This document shows, piece by piece, positions 51,973-64,000 of a stretch of DNA of 64,000 nt. The position numbers and the translations under genes are program-made. Under the pieces are notes generated by a model. That model made no database searches, had not been told where the DNA came from, and saw nothing but the letters and a program-made list of their open reading frames with translations. Location: NCBI GenBank assembly GCA_019918135.1, contig WBZZ01004010.1, positions 80,001 through 144,000 of the forward strand, in the 5' to 3' direction. Origin of the DNA: Paulinella micropora (taxonomy: Eukaryota; Cercozoa; Imbricatea; Euglyphida; Paulinellidae). Position 1 is the first letter of the stretch. The number at the start of each line of letters is the position of its first letter.

Positions 51973-53449
51973 ATGCTGCCTGCCACCAAGAAGGCCCTCC
52001 CTGACCCGGCGCTGCGCCCGCTGTACTGTGACGTGACGGGCATCTGGCCCGAGCCCGGCCGTGGCGGTGCTGGCGGCTGGTCCGCCGACCTCATCGGCCG
52101 CCACGACTGCGTCAAGGGCGCCAAATTGCGCATCCATTTCGGCCCGCCCACGCCGCCAGCCCCGCAGGGCCCCGACAACCACGCCCTCCGCGGCCTTGGG
52201 CCCGACGAACTCCGCGCCCTGGCCGCCCGTCTGCTCAGCCACTGCGTTCCGGCGCTCCGCCGCGCACTGCCGTCACTCGACCAAGTCGTCAGTTGGTTGC
52301 AGTCTGCGCAGGAAGCACACACGACGTTCGTGGGGCAGGGCCACCACGTTGAGGTCCTCGACCTCGGCGCCTCCACCAACGACCTGCACACGCGCGTCGA
52401 GCAGCCCGAGGCCCGCCTGCTGGGCCAGCGCCTCACGCCGGCCGAATTCAACAGCCGCTTCCGCGCCAAGCCCTGCAGCAGCGAACACGCCCGCCACAAG
52501 ACCCTCGCCCTCTTCCCCTCGCGCTGGCAGCAGCTGCCGCCGCGGCCGACGCTCACGCCCGCGCAGGTCCGCGCCCAAGGCCTTGTGTCCATCGGCGCCG
52601 GCCAGGAATATTATGAGCTCGGTGCCTTTGGCGCCGCCGTCGCGCTGGACTTTGTGCCACCGGCCGCGGGACCAGCCGAGCCCGAACTCGCGGTCCTGGG
52701 CGCCGAGCACGACTACCGGGCGGCCCTCGCGCTGGCCCGCCAGGCGCCCGCCACCGACGCCGGCGCCCACGATTTCCGCCGCGGCTGCCGCCTCTACCGC
52801 CGTCGCTTCCGCGCCGCGCCCGAGGGCGTCCCGCTCCAGGACCTGTCCCCCGGCTACCTCAAGTCGCTGCTGCAAAAACTGATACGGTACGGCTCGGCGC
52901 ACCCCAGCACCGAGGTGCCCGAGTGGAAGCACTCGGCGGCGCTGCTGCTGCGCTGGGCAGGCTTCGCTGTCGACTGGCTACGCGCCGGCCGCAGCTTCCA
53001 GTGCCACACCGGGGGTCGCCTCCCGCCGCTCCCGCCGCCCGACGACGACCCGGCCGCCGAGACCGGTTGGCGGCGTGCGTCGCGCCTGCTGGACCGGCTG
53101 GGGGCCATGCCCTTCGATCTCCAGCTCTGCGCAGCCAGGCGTCCGCGCCGCCGCCCAGCATGCGCGAGCGCTGCCTGCCCGCCAGCGCGTGGCCCATGCC
53201 GCCCTGGCACTGTTTGGACCACCACTGCTGCAGCACCCTGCCGCTGCTGCTGCCGGCCAAGGCCGGCGGTGGTGAGTGGCTGCCCGGCCGCTGGAGCACG
53301 CGCTGGAGCGCCTGTTCGCACACGTCACGGGCACGAACGGCCGCGTGCCGGGCCGCGCGCTGGACCTTGCCAGCCCCTTTGTCCGCGCCGTGCGCGACGC
53401 CCAGATCTTCGTGCTCGCCTCGCTGCGCCGCGGCGGGCCCGGAGGGCTG
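51973..53449 (+). pseudogene. SF2 helicase gene, 5' part (copy B)
   Basis: Equivalent to 20615-22091 with two adjacent substitutions near the 3' end. It stops at the same GGCTG target (53445-53449), where retroelement copy B begins. The same interruption in both copies shows that the insertion happened before the duplication. Confidence 0.65.
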
Positions 53450-53848
53450 AGTAAGTACACTAGTACTAGACATTAGTCTCCTGATACTTGAATAATCGTT
53501 TGCGCTGAGGCACTTTGATCAAAGGTTGAAGGAACAATAATGAATTTAATCAATGGTTAGAAACCAATGACTGAAACTCAATCTAATTTGCCATATATTT
53601 ATAGTGAAATAAATACCACAAATTTATATACTGATCTTGTGGTCAGAAATTCAAGTGATGATTCAGTATGGGCCAATCTATACTAACTGGCAACTAATTG
53701 TGAATAACGGTAATGTCAACGTAACGAATAATAATTATGATACGAAATATGAAAATGGTAATGAATATGATCCGGTCAAATATAAATGTTATGTCGTGAA
53801 ATTGACCATAAAAGGTAACAATATATTTAGTAAATATTATTTCTTACT
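53450..53848 (-). repeat. LTR of retroelement copy B (3' LTR in element sense)
   Basis: 399 bp; I see no difference from the left LTR of copy A. Confidence 0.93.
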
Positions 53849-54089
53849 CTCCCCCTCGGCATAACATATATGTATATGCATATTATCTTAAGTTACTAAC
53901 ATGATTGGCCATATGAAACTATATGTAAACTAGCGATTCATGATGATGAAGTATGATACATGTTAATGTTGTATTAACACTAAAAATGAAAAAAAATAAT
54001 TCGTAAGCATCAAAGGATGCAGGTCCTTGCAGCGGTGTAGCAAGTCTGTTGAATAAATTCATCCTAAGTGTCTGTAAAAGCTAGAGGCA

Positions 54090-57000
54090 TTAAACCTCAA
54101 ACTGCGGTAAAGCGTCCTTGAGCAACACCGTAAACTGTGCGACTAGTTCCAAGAAACATGGCGTCGGTAGTGACTTCGTCAGCATGTCCGCCAGATTGTC
54201 CTTCGTCGAAACGTGTCGTACGATCACTTCGCCAGTCCGTACTCGTTCTACCACGTAATGGTGTTTGAATGCTAAGTGGCGTGTGCGATCAGTGGCCATG
54301 CCGTTCGTTGCGTTCAGGACCGCCCCCCAGTTGTCGTTATTGATAGTTGATGGCGTCGGCAACGGAATTCCAACGTCCTTGCACATATGCAATATCGCGA
54401 TTGCTGTTCGGCATGTCGTTGAGTTGGCGATCGTTTCAGCATCCTGAGTCGATAGTGCGACTGTGGGTTGGCGCTTCGAACTCCATGCGATGGGCCCAGT
54501 CGTCATGTGCAGTTGGCCGGTTCTTGATCGTCGCGTGTACTCACATGCGCCCAAGTTGGCATCGGAATACGATATAAGCTCGAAGCTGCGGGTCCGAAAT
54601 GGGAAGAAAATCCCTCTAGGTGTTCGCAGAAATCTGAGGATGCGAGCTATTGCTGAGTACGCCACGTCAGGCTTCTTTGATGCGAGTACCACCGCGTGGT
54701 TGACCGCGTAGGTGATGGCCGGTTGAGTCTGAGTCGCAGGCCAGAAAAGGGCGCCAAGCAAGCGAGGGAGCGAGAAACGCCGAAGCATAGCTTCTTTGCT
54801 GGCTGGGGGAGGGTCAGTCGTCGCAGTAGGGGTAGCGACTGGCTTGGCTTCTTGGAAGTTGAAATCCCTAAGCATGCCCTTAATGTATTCATGCTGATGT
54901 ATGACTATGCCCTCTGAAGTCCTAACAAACTGCAAGCCACAAAATGTTTTGACTTGTCCTAGGTCCTTCACTCTAAATGAATGTTTCAGTTTGGTGAACA
55001 GGGCATTGTGCTCGTCTTTGGTATTATGAAACACTAGCAAGTCATCAGTGCGAAGGAGTAGATAGGGGGGTAGTTTCTGTCTGCCTGTGACTGAAGGTAG
55101 GAAGAAAATGCATGGGTCTAATGTTGACTGTTTATATCCTATACTTCTCACATTAGTAGACACATGGTCAAACCACCTTCGCCCTGCCTGGGGGGTTCCG
55201 TACAGTGCTTTCTTCAACAATAGAATCATTGAAGGGTCGCTTTTGTTTTCGTACACCTTAGGCGGAAAGGCGAAGGCAATGTCCTTCATATCTGCATGGG
55301 AATAGGCTTGTGAAAAGTCGAGGTGAGAGATCATGAGGTCATTGAATGCAGCATAAGATACTAGTAGCAAAAGAAACATTGGTTGGGCGGTGGGGCAAGA
55401 GCATTCATATGGATTGTAATGAATGTATTCTTTCATCCTATTTCCTAAAGCTACTAGTCGCGATTTGTATTTCTCCTGACCTATAGACTCATCTGTCTTT
55501 ATGGCATCAACAAATGTTGTATGGACAGGAGGTACATTCGCTGTTATTGCTGCGGCTCGAGGTACCCATTGCAGTGCTTTGCATTCGAACAAACCTTGTA
55601 ACTCGGCTAGTTGAGCAGCATGTACCTGAGGGTGCGACTTTATGGTTTTCTGTGGGATATGTAACACTCTTGTGAACAAACAATAGCTGTCCTGTCCTAA
55701 GGCCTCCTCTTCCTTCTCCTCAAACTCATGAGCAACAATAATGTGTGCGGTATGAGTGGGGTGGTTTGCTGGTGTTTGTTTCCTAAGCCTTGGCCCAGCA
55801 ACTATGTTTGTTGAAGTTATTGCAGCACCATCCCATGTTTGTGGTATGCCCTTGTTACTACTCCATCTATCTGGTAGAGGGAATTGTGGTGCAGATGAGG
55901 AGTGTTGGGCTGGGTTTGATGTTGCTCTGTTGTGTTGTGTCGTTTGCCGAGGTGCTGTGTTCGTCTTTTTCTCTTGTGCAACCGTTGTTGCTGGAGTGGG
56001 AGCAAATGCATTTGGTGGGGGATGGAGTGAGCCAAAATATGGGCTTGGTTGCACGTAAAGATTTGAAGTGGCCTTGGTGGTGTGTGGGGTTGTCGTGTCA
56101 TCGTCCAGTGTGTCGAGTGTGTTTTGTGAGGAATGTGGCAGTTGGTTTGTTGGCCACCAGCCACTGGGTGTGTTGGAGTCCTGAAATTGTGGCAGTTGGT
56201 CCTCGTTTTTCCATAGATGGTATGCTAGTGATAGGAGGCGAGGTGGAGGATGTTATGTTGTGCGACACTAGTAGTGGTTGCCAAGGTCGTGCAGGTATTT
56301 TGCATGTGTAGCCACGAGTCATTGTATCGAAACGAACATTACGTTTTTCTACTGTGGCTGTCTGTTTGGTGTCGTGAATGAGGATTTTATAGACTCGACG
56401 AAATATGTTGTAGCCAATGAGAGTACCTGGCACGGCGACAGGCTGTGCTTTCGTCGTTTCCATTTTCACCCAGGCGAGGCATCCGAAAGGTTGCACGAAC
56501 GATTGCACAGGTTTTCGGCCCATAAGCAATTCCCAAGGGGATTTGCCTTTGTCCTTACCTCTGCAAAGGGGCGTGACCATTCGTATGGCTAGTGTCGCTA
56601 TATGTGTGTCCTCCCAAAATGTGTTAGGCAGGCCTGCATCTAACTGTGCTGCTAGTGCGCGTGTGTCGTCTGTCCTATTCATTCTTTCAGCAAAGGGGTT
56701 CATGTTAGGCTCGTTACGTGTGGTGGTTTTGAGGATGATGCCGTGTTTGTCTGTATAGTCTTTTAGTACTTTAGAGACAAACTCGCCATCTGCTCTTATC
56801 TGCTTTAGTTTGTTGCCTGACTGTCGTTAAAAGAAAGCAAATATGCGTGTTAAATGTGGCATGTAAAGCTTAGCTTCGCGGGTAGGTGTGTAGAGGTCAC
56901 AAGCAAACTTAGAGCGAGAACATGTCACTCCCCCTCTGTAGTAGTTACCGTATCTTGACATTACGGGGAATGGGCCGCTGAAATCTATGTTGAGTGCTTC

Positions 57001-60000
57001 ACCTTGCTTATATTCTAGGTCTAGATAGTTACCTCTGTACATAGGGGGTTTGTTAGGTTTGCCCCGATTGCATCCATGACATGCACGTACCAGACGCATC
57101 CAATCTTTGCCAGCGATGCGTCTGCCTACGCTCTTTGCAAACTCGTTCATTATGAGTGGGTTTGCATGCATCAGAGCTCTGTGTAGGATCATTGGATCGT
57201 ACGGTGCATGTGATGGGAGAGGATTGACTGACCATAATGCAAGGTCTGGTAGGTTGTCGATGGTTGCAGCCAGTGACAGTTGTTCTCTCTGCTTGTACCT
57301 GTATGGTATATATCTTTGATGAGGGTCAAGTGGTGTCATTCCTGGCTTATCTAACTCGTATAGCAAGTGTGAATTGAGCCTCCCCCTTGCTAGTATGTTC
57401 TTCTTGTCAAGTGTTATGGGCTTGTCATAGATGAATACTTGACCATTTTGATGGATGATTGTTTTGTGCATGTCATGGTCAAGGCGTGGGGTGGGAACAA
57501 GGTTGAATGGTAATGACGGTGATATAAGTGAGTTGGGAAATGACTGTTTAACCGATTGACCATAACCATTGAGCCACGTCGGAGTGGCAGTAGCCCGCGT
57601 CCTCACCGGAAGCGGCTTACCAGATATGTTATTGAGGAAAGCCGGTTTCTCTTCGCGGATAGACTTGGGGTCGATAGGTGCCTTCTCATGGAATAGCCAT
57701 CGGTTGCATGCGCTGTCGACCACGTCAGGGGGATTGCCGTCGGCCATTAGCACATAGTTGACCATAGGGCGCTTGAGCTCTGCCCGTTCTAAGTCCATTG
57801 TCTCCTGCATCCATCTGTTGTATTCGTCCATGTTCTTGAACTCCAAATATTCCAGCTCTGGATGCCTGTTGACGTAGTATTGCCACTCGCGTACGTTGGC
57901 GAAGTCCAGGGCGGGTGGGTAGAGATAGTTCTCATGTTCAGGGTCGTCGAGCTCCGGGTCGTCGATGTCGTTAGTTGCATCTTCGTCAGGGGTGGTTGCT
58001 ACGTCTGTGGTATCTTCTTTCGGGTCCCTTATTGCTTCTAATTCGTCAAATACGTCTGCCATTAACACGAATTCGAATGTGTGTGAGTAGTCATGACGTC
58101 GTAGGCGTTCGCGTAGTTCTTCAGCTTCCACACGTCCGGCAGGTGGGTAATAGTTGAGCGGTGGTCTCACGTTGTCGTTGAACAGTGGTTCTATTTCAGG
58201 TGTGTATGGTGCTGGAGGCGGTGAACGCTTCACATCGGACGGCGTGTCGGGTATGTTGAGTATGCGTTTCAGTTGCTTCTCCAGTTGTTCTCGCCATCTC
58301 TCGCCTGCTGCACCTACACCGTAGGGTTCGTGCTGTTCTTGTCCGGTCTCATCTGTTCCGCTTGGAGGTGGTGGGAGCATAGTCCATGGTGGGTCCGTCT
58401 CGTTGATTGTATACGCTTCGTCGAAGTTGGGTATGTCCGGCGTGGTAGCGGCGAGCGCAGCTAAGTTCGCATTCGGTGTCGAAGAGGTCACCTCGTAGTC
58501 TTCTTCGTTTTCCGTGAAGTTAAGGTGGGCGTGTGATTGTGCCATTGTGGCCGTCCTGGGGTCCACACGTCTCCCCCTCGTCGTAAATTCATCTAGGCTC
58601 ATCGCCATATCTACCATTGTGGGTGTGTCTATGACCAGTGGTGCGTGTGGTCCACCTTCACGGTAACGTAACAGATGTTGAAATGCGAGGTCGCCTAGCT
58701 CGGGCTGGTCCGTTGGTATGCCGAGTAGATCGTATCTCGTTCCCCTTTCTCGAAGTCGGTTGATGAGTGGGTGCCGCTTGGCCATGTTGCAGAACTCTTT
58801 GTGTGCCGGCCAATCGGTCCTCTGATGATCGGTGTTGCAGTAGTAGACGAGTTGACATCCGCTGCAACGCTTCAGTTTCCCTTCTTGGTTGCCGCAGTAG
58901 GTGCAATCCCATCTAATGCTGCCGCGTCTGGTTTCGCGTATAGTCTTGCAGTCGACGCAGTCTGGTTTGGTTAGTGCCCAGTTCTCCGGGAGTAGTCGGA
59001 AGTCCTTCACGATGCTCCAGTAGGCCAGCTCATCGGTGGTAGGGTGACGAAAGCAATGATGTGCATCTGTCCAAGCGAAGGTGTATCGTCGTTCTGTTGG
59101 CTGCGAAACTCCAGGTACACGTCTGTATTGCACTGGTTGGCCGTAGGGTAATGCTTCGATGGCTTGTATGCGACTTATTGCGTCCTTGTTGTCCGTAGAT
59201 GCATTTGCTGAAGTCGTCGTCGGGGCCAACGGGGTAAAGCACTCGGTCTGCAGGTTCGGTGGGATAGGTACCGTGAAACTTGAAATGGGCGATTCCTCAT
59301 TGTATGCCATTGACGGGGTAGGCGGTGTTTCGCTCATCGAGGTGTCCTCTGCTCTGGTTGAACTCAACTGTCGCTGTCGATGTTCTCCGATGGGCGTTGA
59401 GGTAGGTTGCTCTTCTTGACGGTCTTGCTCTGATGTCGTCCTGTCTTCCGGTGCAGGTGAGCTCATAAAGCTCTGTGTTGGCACTCGCGGGGATTGTGTA
59501 GTTGTTTCCGGCGGTTGTTGCGGTGAACTACCTGGTTCACGTCGTGCTCGTCTCGGGCATCTTGTCCGCAGTACGATGTGCTCAATACCTGTTGAGCCGG
59601 GCGCGTCTTGAACTAGCAGCGATGGTAACATCCACGGATCCGTTATTGGAAGGAAATAGTTGAGGGGTGTTCCAAGGGGGCACCAAGGTCGCGGCCAATG
59701 GGCAGGTGGGACAGGGAATCCTTGTGGGATCGCTCGAAATGCGTCCCGCATGCGCGTCCATTGAACGTAGGCACGTCTGTAGTCGTTCTCGTCCATGCGT
59801 TGTGTGATTGTCAGCGAGCTCCATGGGATGTCTGGGCGTCTCGTCGGGTCTTCCACGTAATCAGGGTGCGGTGCGGGCGATGCTTCGGTGGGGATGGGAG
59901 GGTTATAGGTATCAGAAGTGGGTGTTAGAGGAGACAGTTGGATAGGTCCTGCTCTATTTCTGTACCTACTTCCCCTTTGTACGTAGGCTACTTCTTCTTG

Positions 60001-61404
60001 CGATGGTTCGTCCTCCTCTGGTCCGGGTCGTTCGTCGTCGGAGTCGGCGGAATGCATCAGCCATGTCTCGGGTGGGTCGCCCGTTGGATCATCGACGTCG
60101 TCCGTGGCTTCCACTTCGGTTGTCGCGTTGGCTTGTCCGCTCGATCGTTGAATCCGTCTTGTGTTGGTCTGTCTAGGTTGGCCTCCGCGTCCTCGTTGAT
60201 TCGGTCCTCCCCCTCGACCACCTCGACGTGTGTTCGAGTTTAGCTGCGTGGGTCGTCTGCGGACTGGGCATTCAGCCCCAGAGTGTTTCGGTCGGCCCTC
60301 GCAGACTCGTTTCATGCAGGTGGATCGACACTGGGCCGCAATGTGTCCTCGTCGGTTGCAGTTGAGACATCGGATGTCTTTGTTGATAGCAACGGGTGTG
60401 GCCGAAGTGAACTGGGCTGTCGAGGACCTAGATGAGGCAGCAGAGAGTTGGTTAGCATGGTATGCTTGTAAGATGAGTGAACATATCTCATTATAACGTG
60501 GTTTGTCAGCATCAGCACGAGACCAATACATAGTTCCCCCTACATCCCCCATAGATAGAGAGGCGCACTCCTTAAGTTTAAAGAGCAAGAATACGACTCT
60601 GAATTCATCGGGTAGAGGCACTCCTCTTGACTGTAGGCGCTCGAAGCGTTGAGTCAAGAGCTCCATCCATGTTGGTAGGCCATTGCTTGACTTCAGCTTT
60701 GTCTCGAACAGCTGCATTAGTAGGCGAGCGATGGAAACCGATCCTTTGCTGCCGAATCGCTCGCAAATCGCTGTCCAGATCACCGCTGGGTTGGTTCCTG
60801 CTCGTTGGACGGTCAGTAGAGCTGTCGACTCTTGGCATGCTTCCACAAGGAAGCAGCGGACATGGATCTGTGCTTTGATGTAGTCTGCTTGGCTGAAAAG
60901 TGTATCCAGGTCAGTTGGTACGTTGATAGTAGGCAAGAGGGCGGGTGCTTGGCTACCTGAGGACGGGTTGGTCGAGGATGGGCTGCTTGAGGACGAGCCG
61001 GTCAGTGATGACGAGCTGCTCGATGATGAGTCGCCACGTCTCGATCCGTATGCTTCATCGTCTTCGTCGTCATCGCTCCTCCTTCTCGACTGTCTTGCTG
61101 TCGAGGTGTCTTGCTGTCGTGCTGACAGTCCAGATCCAGTAATGTTGTTAGGGGCGGGGTGGGTGGGTCTTAGTCCAGTAGTTCTGGTACTTGCGTAGAT
61201 TGTAGCAATCTCTTGTACCGAGTAGGGCGATTCTTGGTCTTCCAGAAGTAGTATGTAGCGTGCGTCCACGCCCAATAAAAAAGCAAAAAATTGGAATTTC
61301 CAAAGGTCAAATTCATCGATGGGTCTTTTCGGGAATTTCGGTAGCTTGAGTTGGTAACGGGGCGCATCCAAGGCTCCATAACCAGTAAGTACACTAGTAG
61401 ACAT
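54090..61404 (-). other. gag-pol coding region of retroelement copy B (fossil)
   Basis: Same parts as copy A: RNase H about 54140-54510, reverse transcriptase about 54760-55610, integrase about 56290-57040, pre-integrase finger about 57075-57205, protease about 57685, MYND-like finger about 58785-58915, zinc knuckle about 60330-60371, gag to 61404. Broken in about two places; a fossil by the same reasoning as copy A. Confidence 0.85.
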
Positions 61405-61779
61405 TAGTCTCCGGATACTTGAATAATCGTTTGCGCTGAGGCACTTTGATCAAAGGTTGAAGGAACAATAATGAATTTAATCAATGGTTAGAAACCAATG
61501 ACTGAAACTCAATCTAATTTACCATAAATTTATAGTGAAATAAATACAACAAATTTATATACTGATCTTGTGGTCAGAAATTCAAGTGATGATTCAGTAT
61601 GGGCCAATCTATACTAACTGGCAACTAATTGTGAATAACGGTAATGTCAACATAACGAATAATAATTATGATACGAAATATGAAAATGGTAATGAATATG
61701 ATCCGGTCAAATATAAATGTTATGTCGTGAAATTGACCATAAAAGGTAACAATATATTTAGTAAATATTATTGCTTACT
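61384..61779 (-). repeat. LTR of retroelement copy B (5' LTR in element sense)
   Basis: 396 bp, one substitution different from the right LTR of copy A. Confidence 0.93.
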
Positions 61780-63740
61780 GGCTGGGCCCGTCTGCGGCTG
61801 TCGGACGCGTGGCTCAGCGCCCTCGTGGGCCAGCACGAGTTCGAGGACGTGCTGGGCCGCCGCCTGGCCGTCTTCCTCAACCCCCGCGACCCGTATGGGC
61901 TGCCCACGGTCGTCCCCGTGCAGGCGGGGCGCGGCGCGCGCAGCCCGCCGCCCCCGACCGAGGCAGCGGAGCAGGCCGCCCGCGCTTGGTTCTGAGCGAA
62001 GCTGCAGGCCGGCGTCACCGTCGCCCAGGGCCAGGCCCGGGCCCTGCGGTCCCCCTCGGCCGCGCACGGGCTGGCGGACGTGCGGCGGCTCTCTGTCACG
62101 GGCGGGCCGGCTGCATGGCTCGGCGATTTCGAGTTCCGCTTGGACGGCGAGCGTGTGTGGTCCGAGGCACGCAATGCCCGGCTGCGCCTGCCGCTCGGGC
62201 CCGGCACGGCGGCCCAGCTCGAGGAGCTGTGGTCCGAGAGCAGCCCCCCGGTGCTCCAGGATGCACTGGTCTGGCTCCAGGGCTCTGAGCTCAGGCTGCC
62301 CCGGGTCCTGCGGGATAGCAGCTGCGCCGACGGCAGCCTGCTCACGCCACACTCCGCGGCGGCCGTGCGCCTGCTGCTGGAGACGGGCGGCCTGCTGCGT
62401 GGCCGGCTCTGGACCTTGGCGTCCTGCGTCCAGAAGCTGGAGGTCGTCGATGCGCTGCTGCTGCGCTGGGTGCGCCAGCTCCTGGCAGTCTCACTAGCGC
62501 GCCGGGCCCGGGCCACGGCCGGTGCCGTGCGGGCCGACTTCGGCGAGGAACAGCAGCAGCCCGCGTTCAAGCACCAGGCCGAGGCGCTGGCAGCCCTCCT
62601 AGAGCGGCCCGACCGCAACTTGCTGAAGATGGACGCCTGCAGCGGCAAGTCCCGCATCGCACTGTACTTTGTGCAGAGCCTGCTGGCCCGGGCTGCGGAG
62701 CCACCGCGCTACGTGTTCTGGTCCCTGCCTGTCAGCGCGCTGGATGGGATTTATCGGGAGGTCAAGCGGTTTACCGGCCACGTGCAGATCTACGACAAGA
62801 CGAGGCGCGGGCTGCCGGCGGTGGTGCGCTGCCACGAGGCGCCCCTGCCCGGTTACGTGGCCTTGCTGCCAGAAGACCGGCTGCGGGCACACTGGCCCGC
62901 CCTGCTCCAGGTTGCGCACGAGAGCGTGTTTATTACTGATGAATTCCACCGCGCCTCCGCGGTCTCCACGCAGCGGACCTGCTCCGCCCTGGCAGTCGCC
63001 GCGCGCGCGCGTTACCTCCTCCTGCTCAGCGGCACCCCCGTCCTGAACAAGTCCCTGTTTGGGCTGCTCAAGTGGCTGCAGCTCGTGTGTCCCTTCCCGG
63101 TCGGCCCGCGCAACCTGCTGCTGGCCTTTGCCTGCTGCGTGAACAACCGCTTCGAGACAGGAGTCAACGTGGTAGTGACGCTCGAGGGTGAGGGGCAGCC
63201 GACCGAGCGCGGTGTGCCGCTGCAGGAGCTGCTGCGGCGGGCCTACGCGGCCGTCACCCCGGTGCTAGTCCGCGAGACGTTGGCCCTGGTGCGCGCAGAG
63301 CCCAGGTGTCCGGTGTACCTGATTGCACGCGACCGGGCGCACCAGGCCGAACTCGTGCCGCTGCTGACGGCGGCCGGCCTGCTGGTGTGCACGCTGTCGG
63401 CCCAGACGCTCATCACGTTCACTAACAGCCTGGTGGCGAGGGGCGCCAGCCGGACTATGACGTGGTGGTAGGTTACATGCGTTTCGCCGAGGGTTTTACT
63501 CTGACACGCTGCGGGGCCACCGTCAGCAGCGTGTACCTCAGCAGCCAGGCCACCCGCAACCAACAGCTCGCGCGGGTGAATCGCCTCGGCCAGCGGAGTG
63601 ACACGGTGCGGGAGGTCACGGTCGTCAGCGGGGTGCTCGGGGTCAACCACCGCAACTACGAGACGGTACGTTCGTTCCAGGATCTGCTGCGCTGTTTGGG
63701 CCCGGTTATCACCGGGCAGGACTTACCCAGCCACCCGTAG
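61780..63740 (+). pseudogene. SF2 helicase gene, 3' part (copy B)
   Basis: Equivalent to 30436-32396: Walker A ACSGKSR near 62630, DEFH near 62938, SGTP near 63028, RVNRLGQ near 63577, stop at 63738-63740. One substitution against copy A was seen (near 62523). Status is the same as copy A. Confidence 0.75.
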
Positions 63741-63813
63741 CGCCAAGGTGACTGTCTGAATAAGAAACACATGGAAGATGCACTGGAGCGTGGCGTTGGA
63801 TGCATAACCTGCC

Positions 63814-63985
63814 GGCACCACCTGGCAGTAGCTAGCAAAAAAACGTGTAGGAGGCACGGCAGCGTGGTATTTATTAATAATCTGCAGGCGCCACCTGGCA
63901 GTAGCTAGCGAAAAAGGGTAGGAGTCACGGCAGCATGGTATTTATTAACAACCTGTCGACGCCACCTGGCAGTAACTGCGTCGAT
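63814..63985. repeat. Tandem repeat of about 71 bp, copy B
   Basis: Same as 32470-32640; about 2.3 units of the CCACCTGGCAGTAGCTAGC block downstream of the helicase stop. Confidence 0.8.
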
Positions 63986-64000
63986 TGGGCCACGACGGCG

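Larger units (their letters stand above)
53450..61779 (-). mobile_element. Copia-type LTR retroelement, copy B
   Basis: 8330 bp. LTRs 53450-53848 and 61384-61779; target duplications GGCTG at 53445-53449 and 61780-61784; polypurine tract at 53849-53859. Same part order as copy A (gag with zinc knuckle, MYND-like finger, protease, integrase, reverse transcriptase, RNase H). It carries one more break than copy A (about two in total). It was copied by the segmental duplication, not by a new insertion. Confidence 0.93.
50562..64000. repeat. Segmental duplication, copy B (continues beyond window)
   Basis: Direct repeat of 19206-32656, starting CGTCGTGTTTGTACC. By eye it differs at about six substitutions, two G/C-run lengths and one short deletion inside the retroelement. 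It holds the RING 3' end, G-rich spacer, split helicase gene and retroelement with the same GGCTG flanks. The right end is cut by the window. Confidence 0.95.

Overview
The window is nuclear DNA of a eukaryote, most likely a unicellular alga or related protist. The main evidence is a 20-exon phosphoenolpyruvate carboxylase (PEPC) gene with very short introns (46-250 nt, apart from two swollen by simple repeats). Huge ACAT-type microsatellites, copia-type LTR retroelements, a Polinton-like virus-like element and DUF285 surface-protein genes support this. I cannot name the species. Base composition changes sharply: AT-rich 1-16 kb, very GC-rich 16.3-36.97 kb (apart from the retroelement), AT-rich 36.98-47.5 kb, microsatellite 47.8-50.56 kb, then GC-rich again.

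Layout. 13-1827 (-) is a hypothetical gene whose reading frame runs out into a microsatellite. 3548-9533 (+) is a complete PEPC gene of 959 aa. 9.5-17.1 kb holds no complete gene: AT-rich spacer, a copia fossil scrap (13.55-14.04 kb) and a satellite with units of about 175 bp (14.06-15.53 kb). 17.13-19.32 kb (+) is a coiled-coil/IAP-type RING gene in several frames. 20.6-32.4 kb (+) is an SF2 (SNF2/D6R-like) helicase gene split by an 8.3-kb copia-type LTR retroelement (22092-30435, minus strand) with a 5-bp target duplication. 32.8-36.97 kb carries a small minus-strand gene and two tandemly related DUF285 surface-protein genes (one preceded by PKD-like domains). At about 36979 the second DUF285 gene stops abruptly at a roughly 10.5-kb Polinton-like fossil. 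That fossil carries an adenovirus-type protease, A32-like ATPase, membrane protein, fibre with an S74 chaperone, adenine methyltransferase and rve integrase. Immediately to its right lies the 5' end of an intron-bearing P-loop gene, whose second intron leads into 2.7 kb of microsatellite.

From 50562 to the end of the window the sequence repeats 19206-32656 almost base for base: the RING 3' end, G-rich spacer, helicase and the same retroelement at the same GGCTG target. This is a direct segmental duplication of at least 13.4 kb that post-dates the retroelement insertion. Within a copy the two LTRs differ by about 1.3%, while the two copies differ by only about 0.1%.

How the parts relate. PEPC is the only clearly intact host metabolic gene. 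The RING and helicase genes sit head-to-tail and may be functionally linked; they may come from a large DNA virus, but this is not proven. The retroelement and Polinton-like element are treated as fossils and their individual lesions are not listed.
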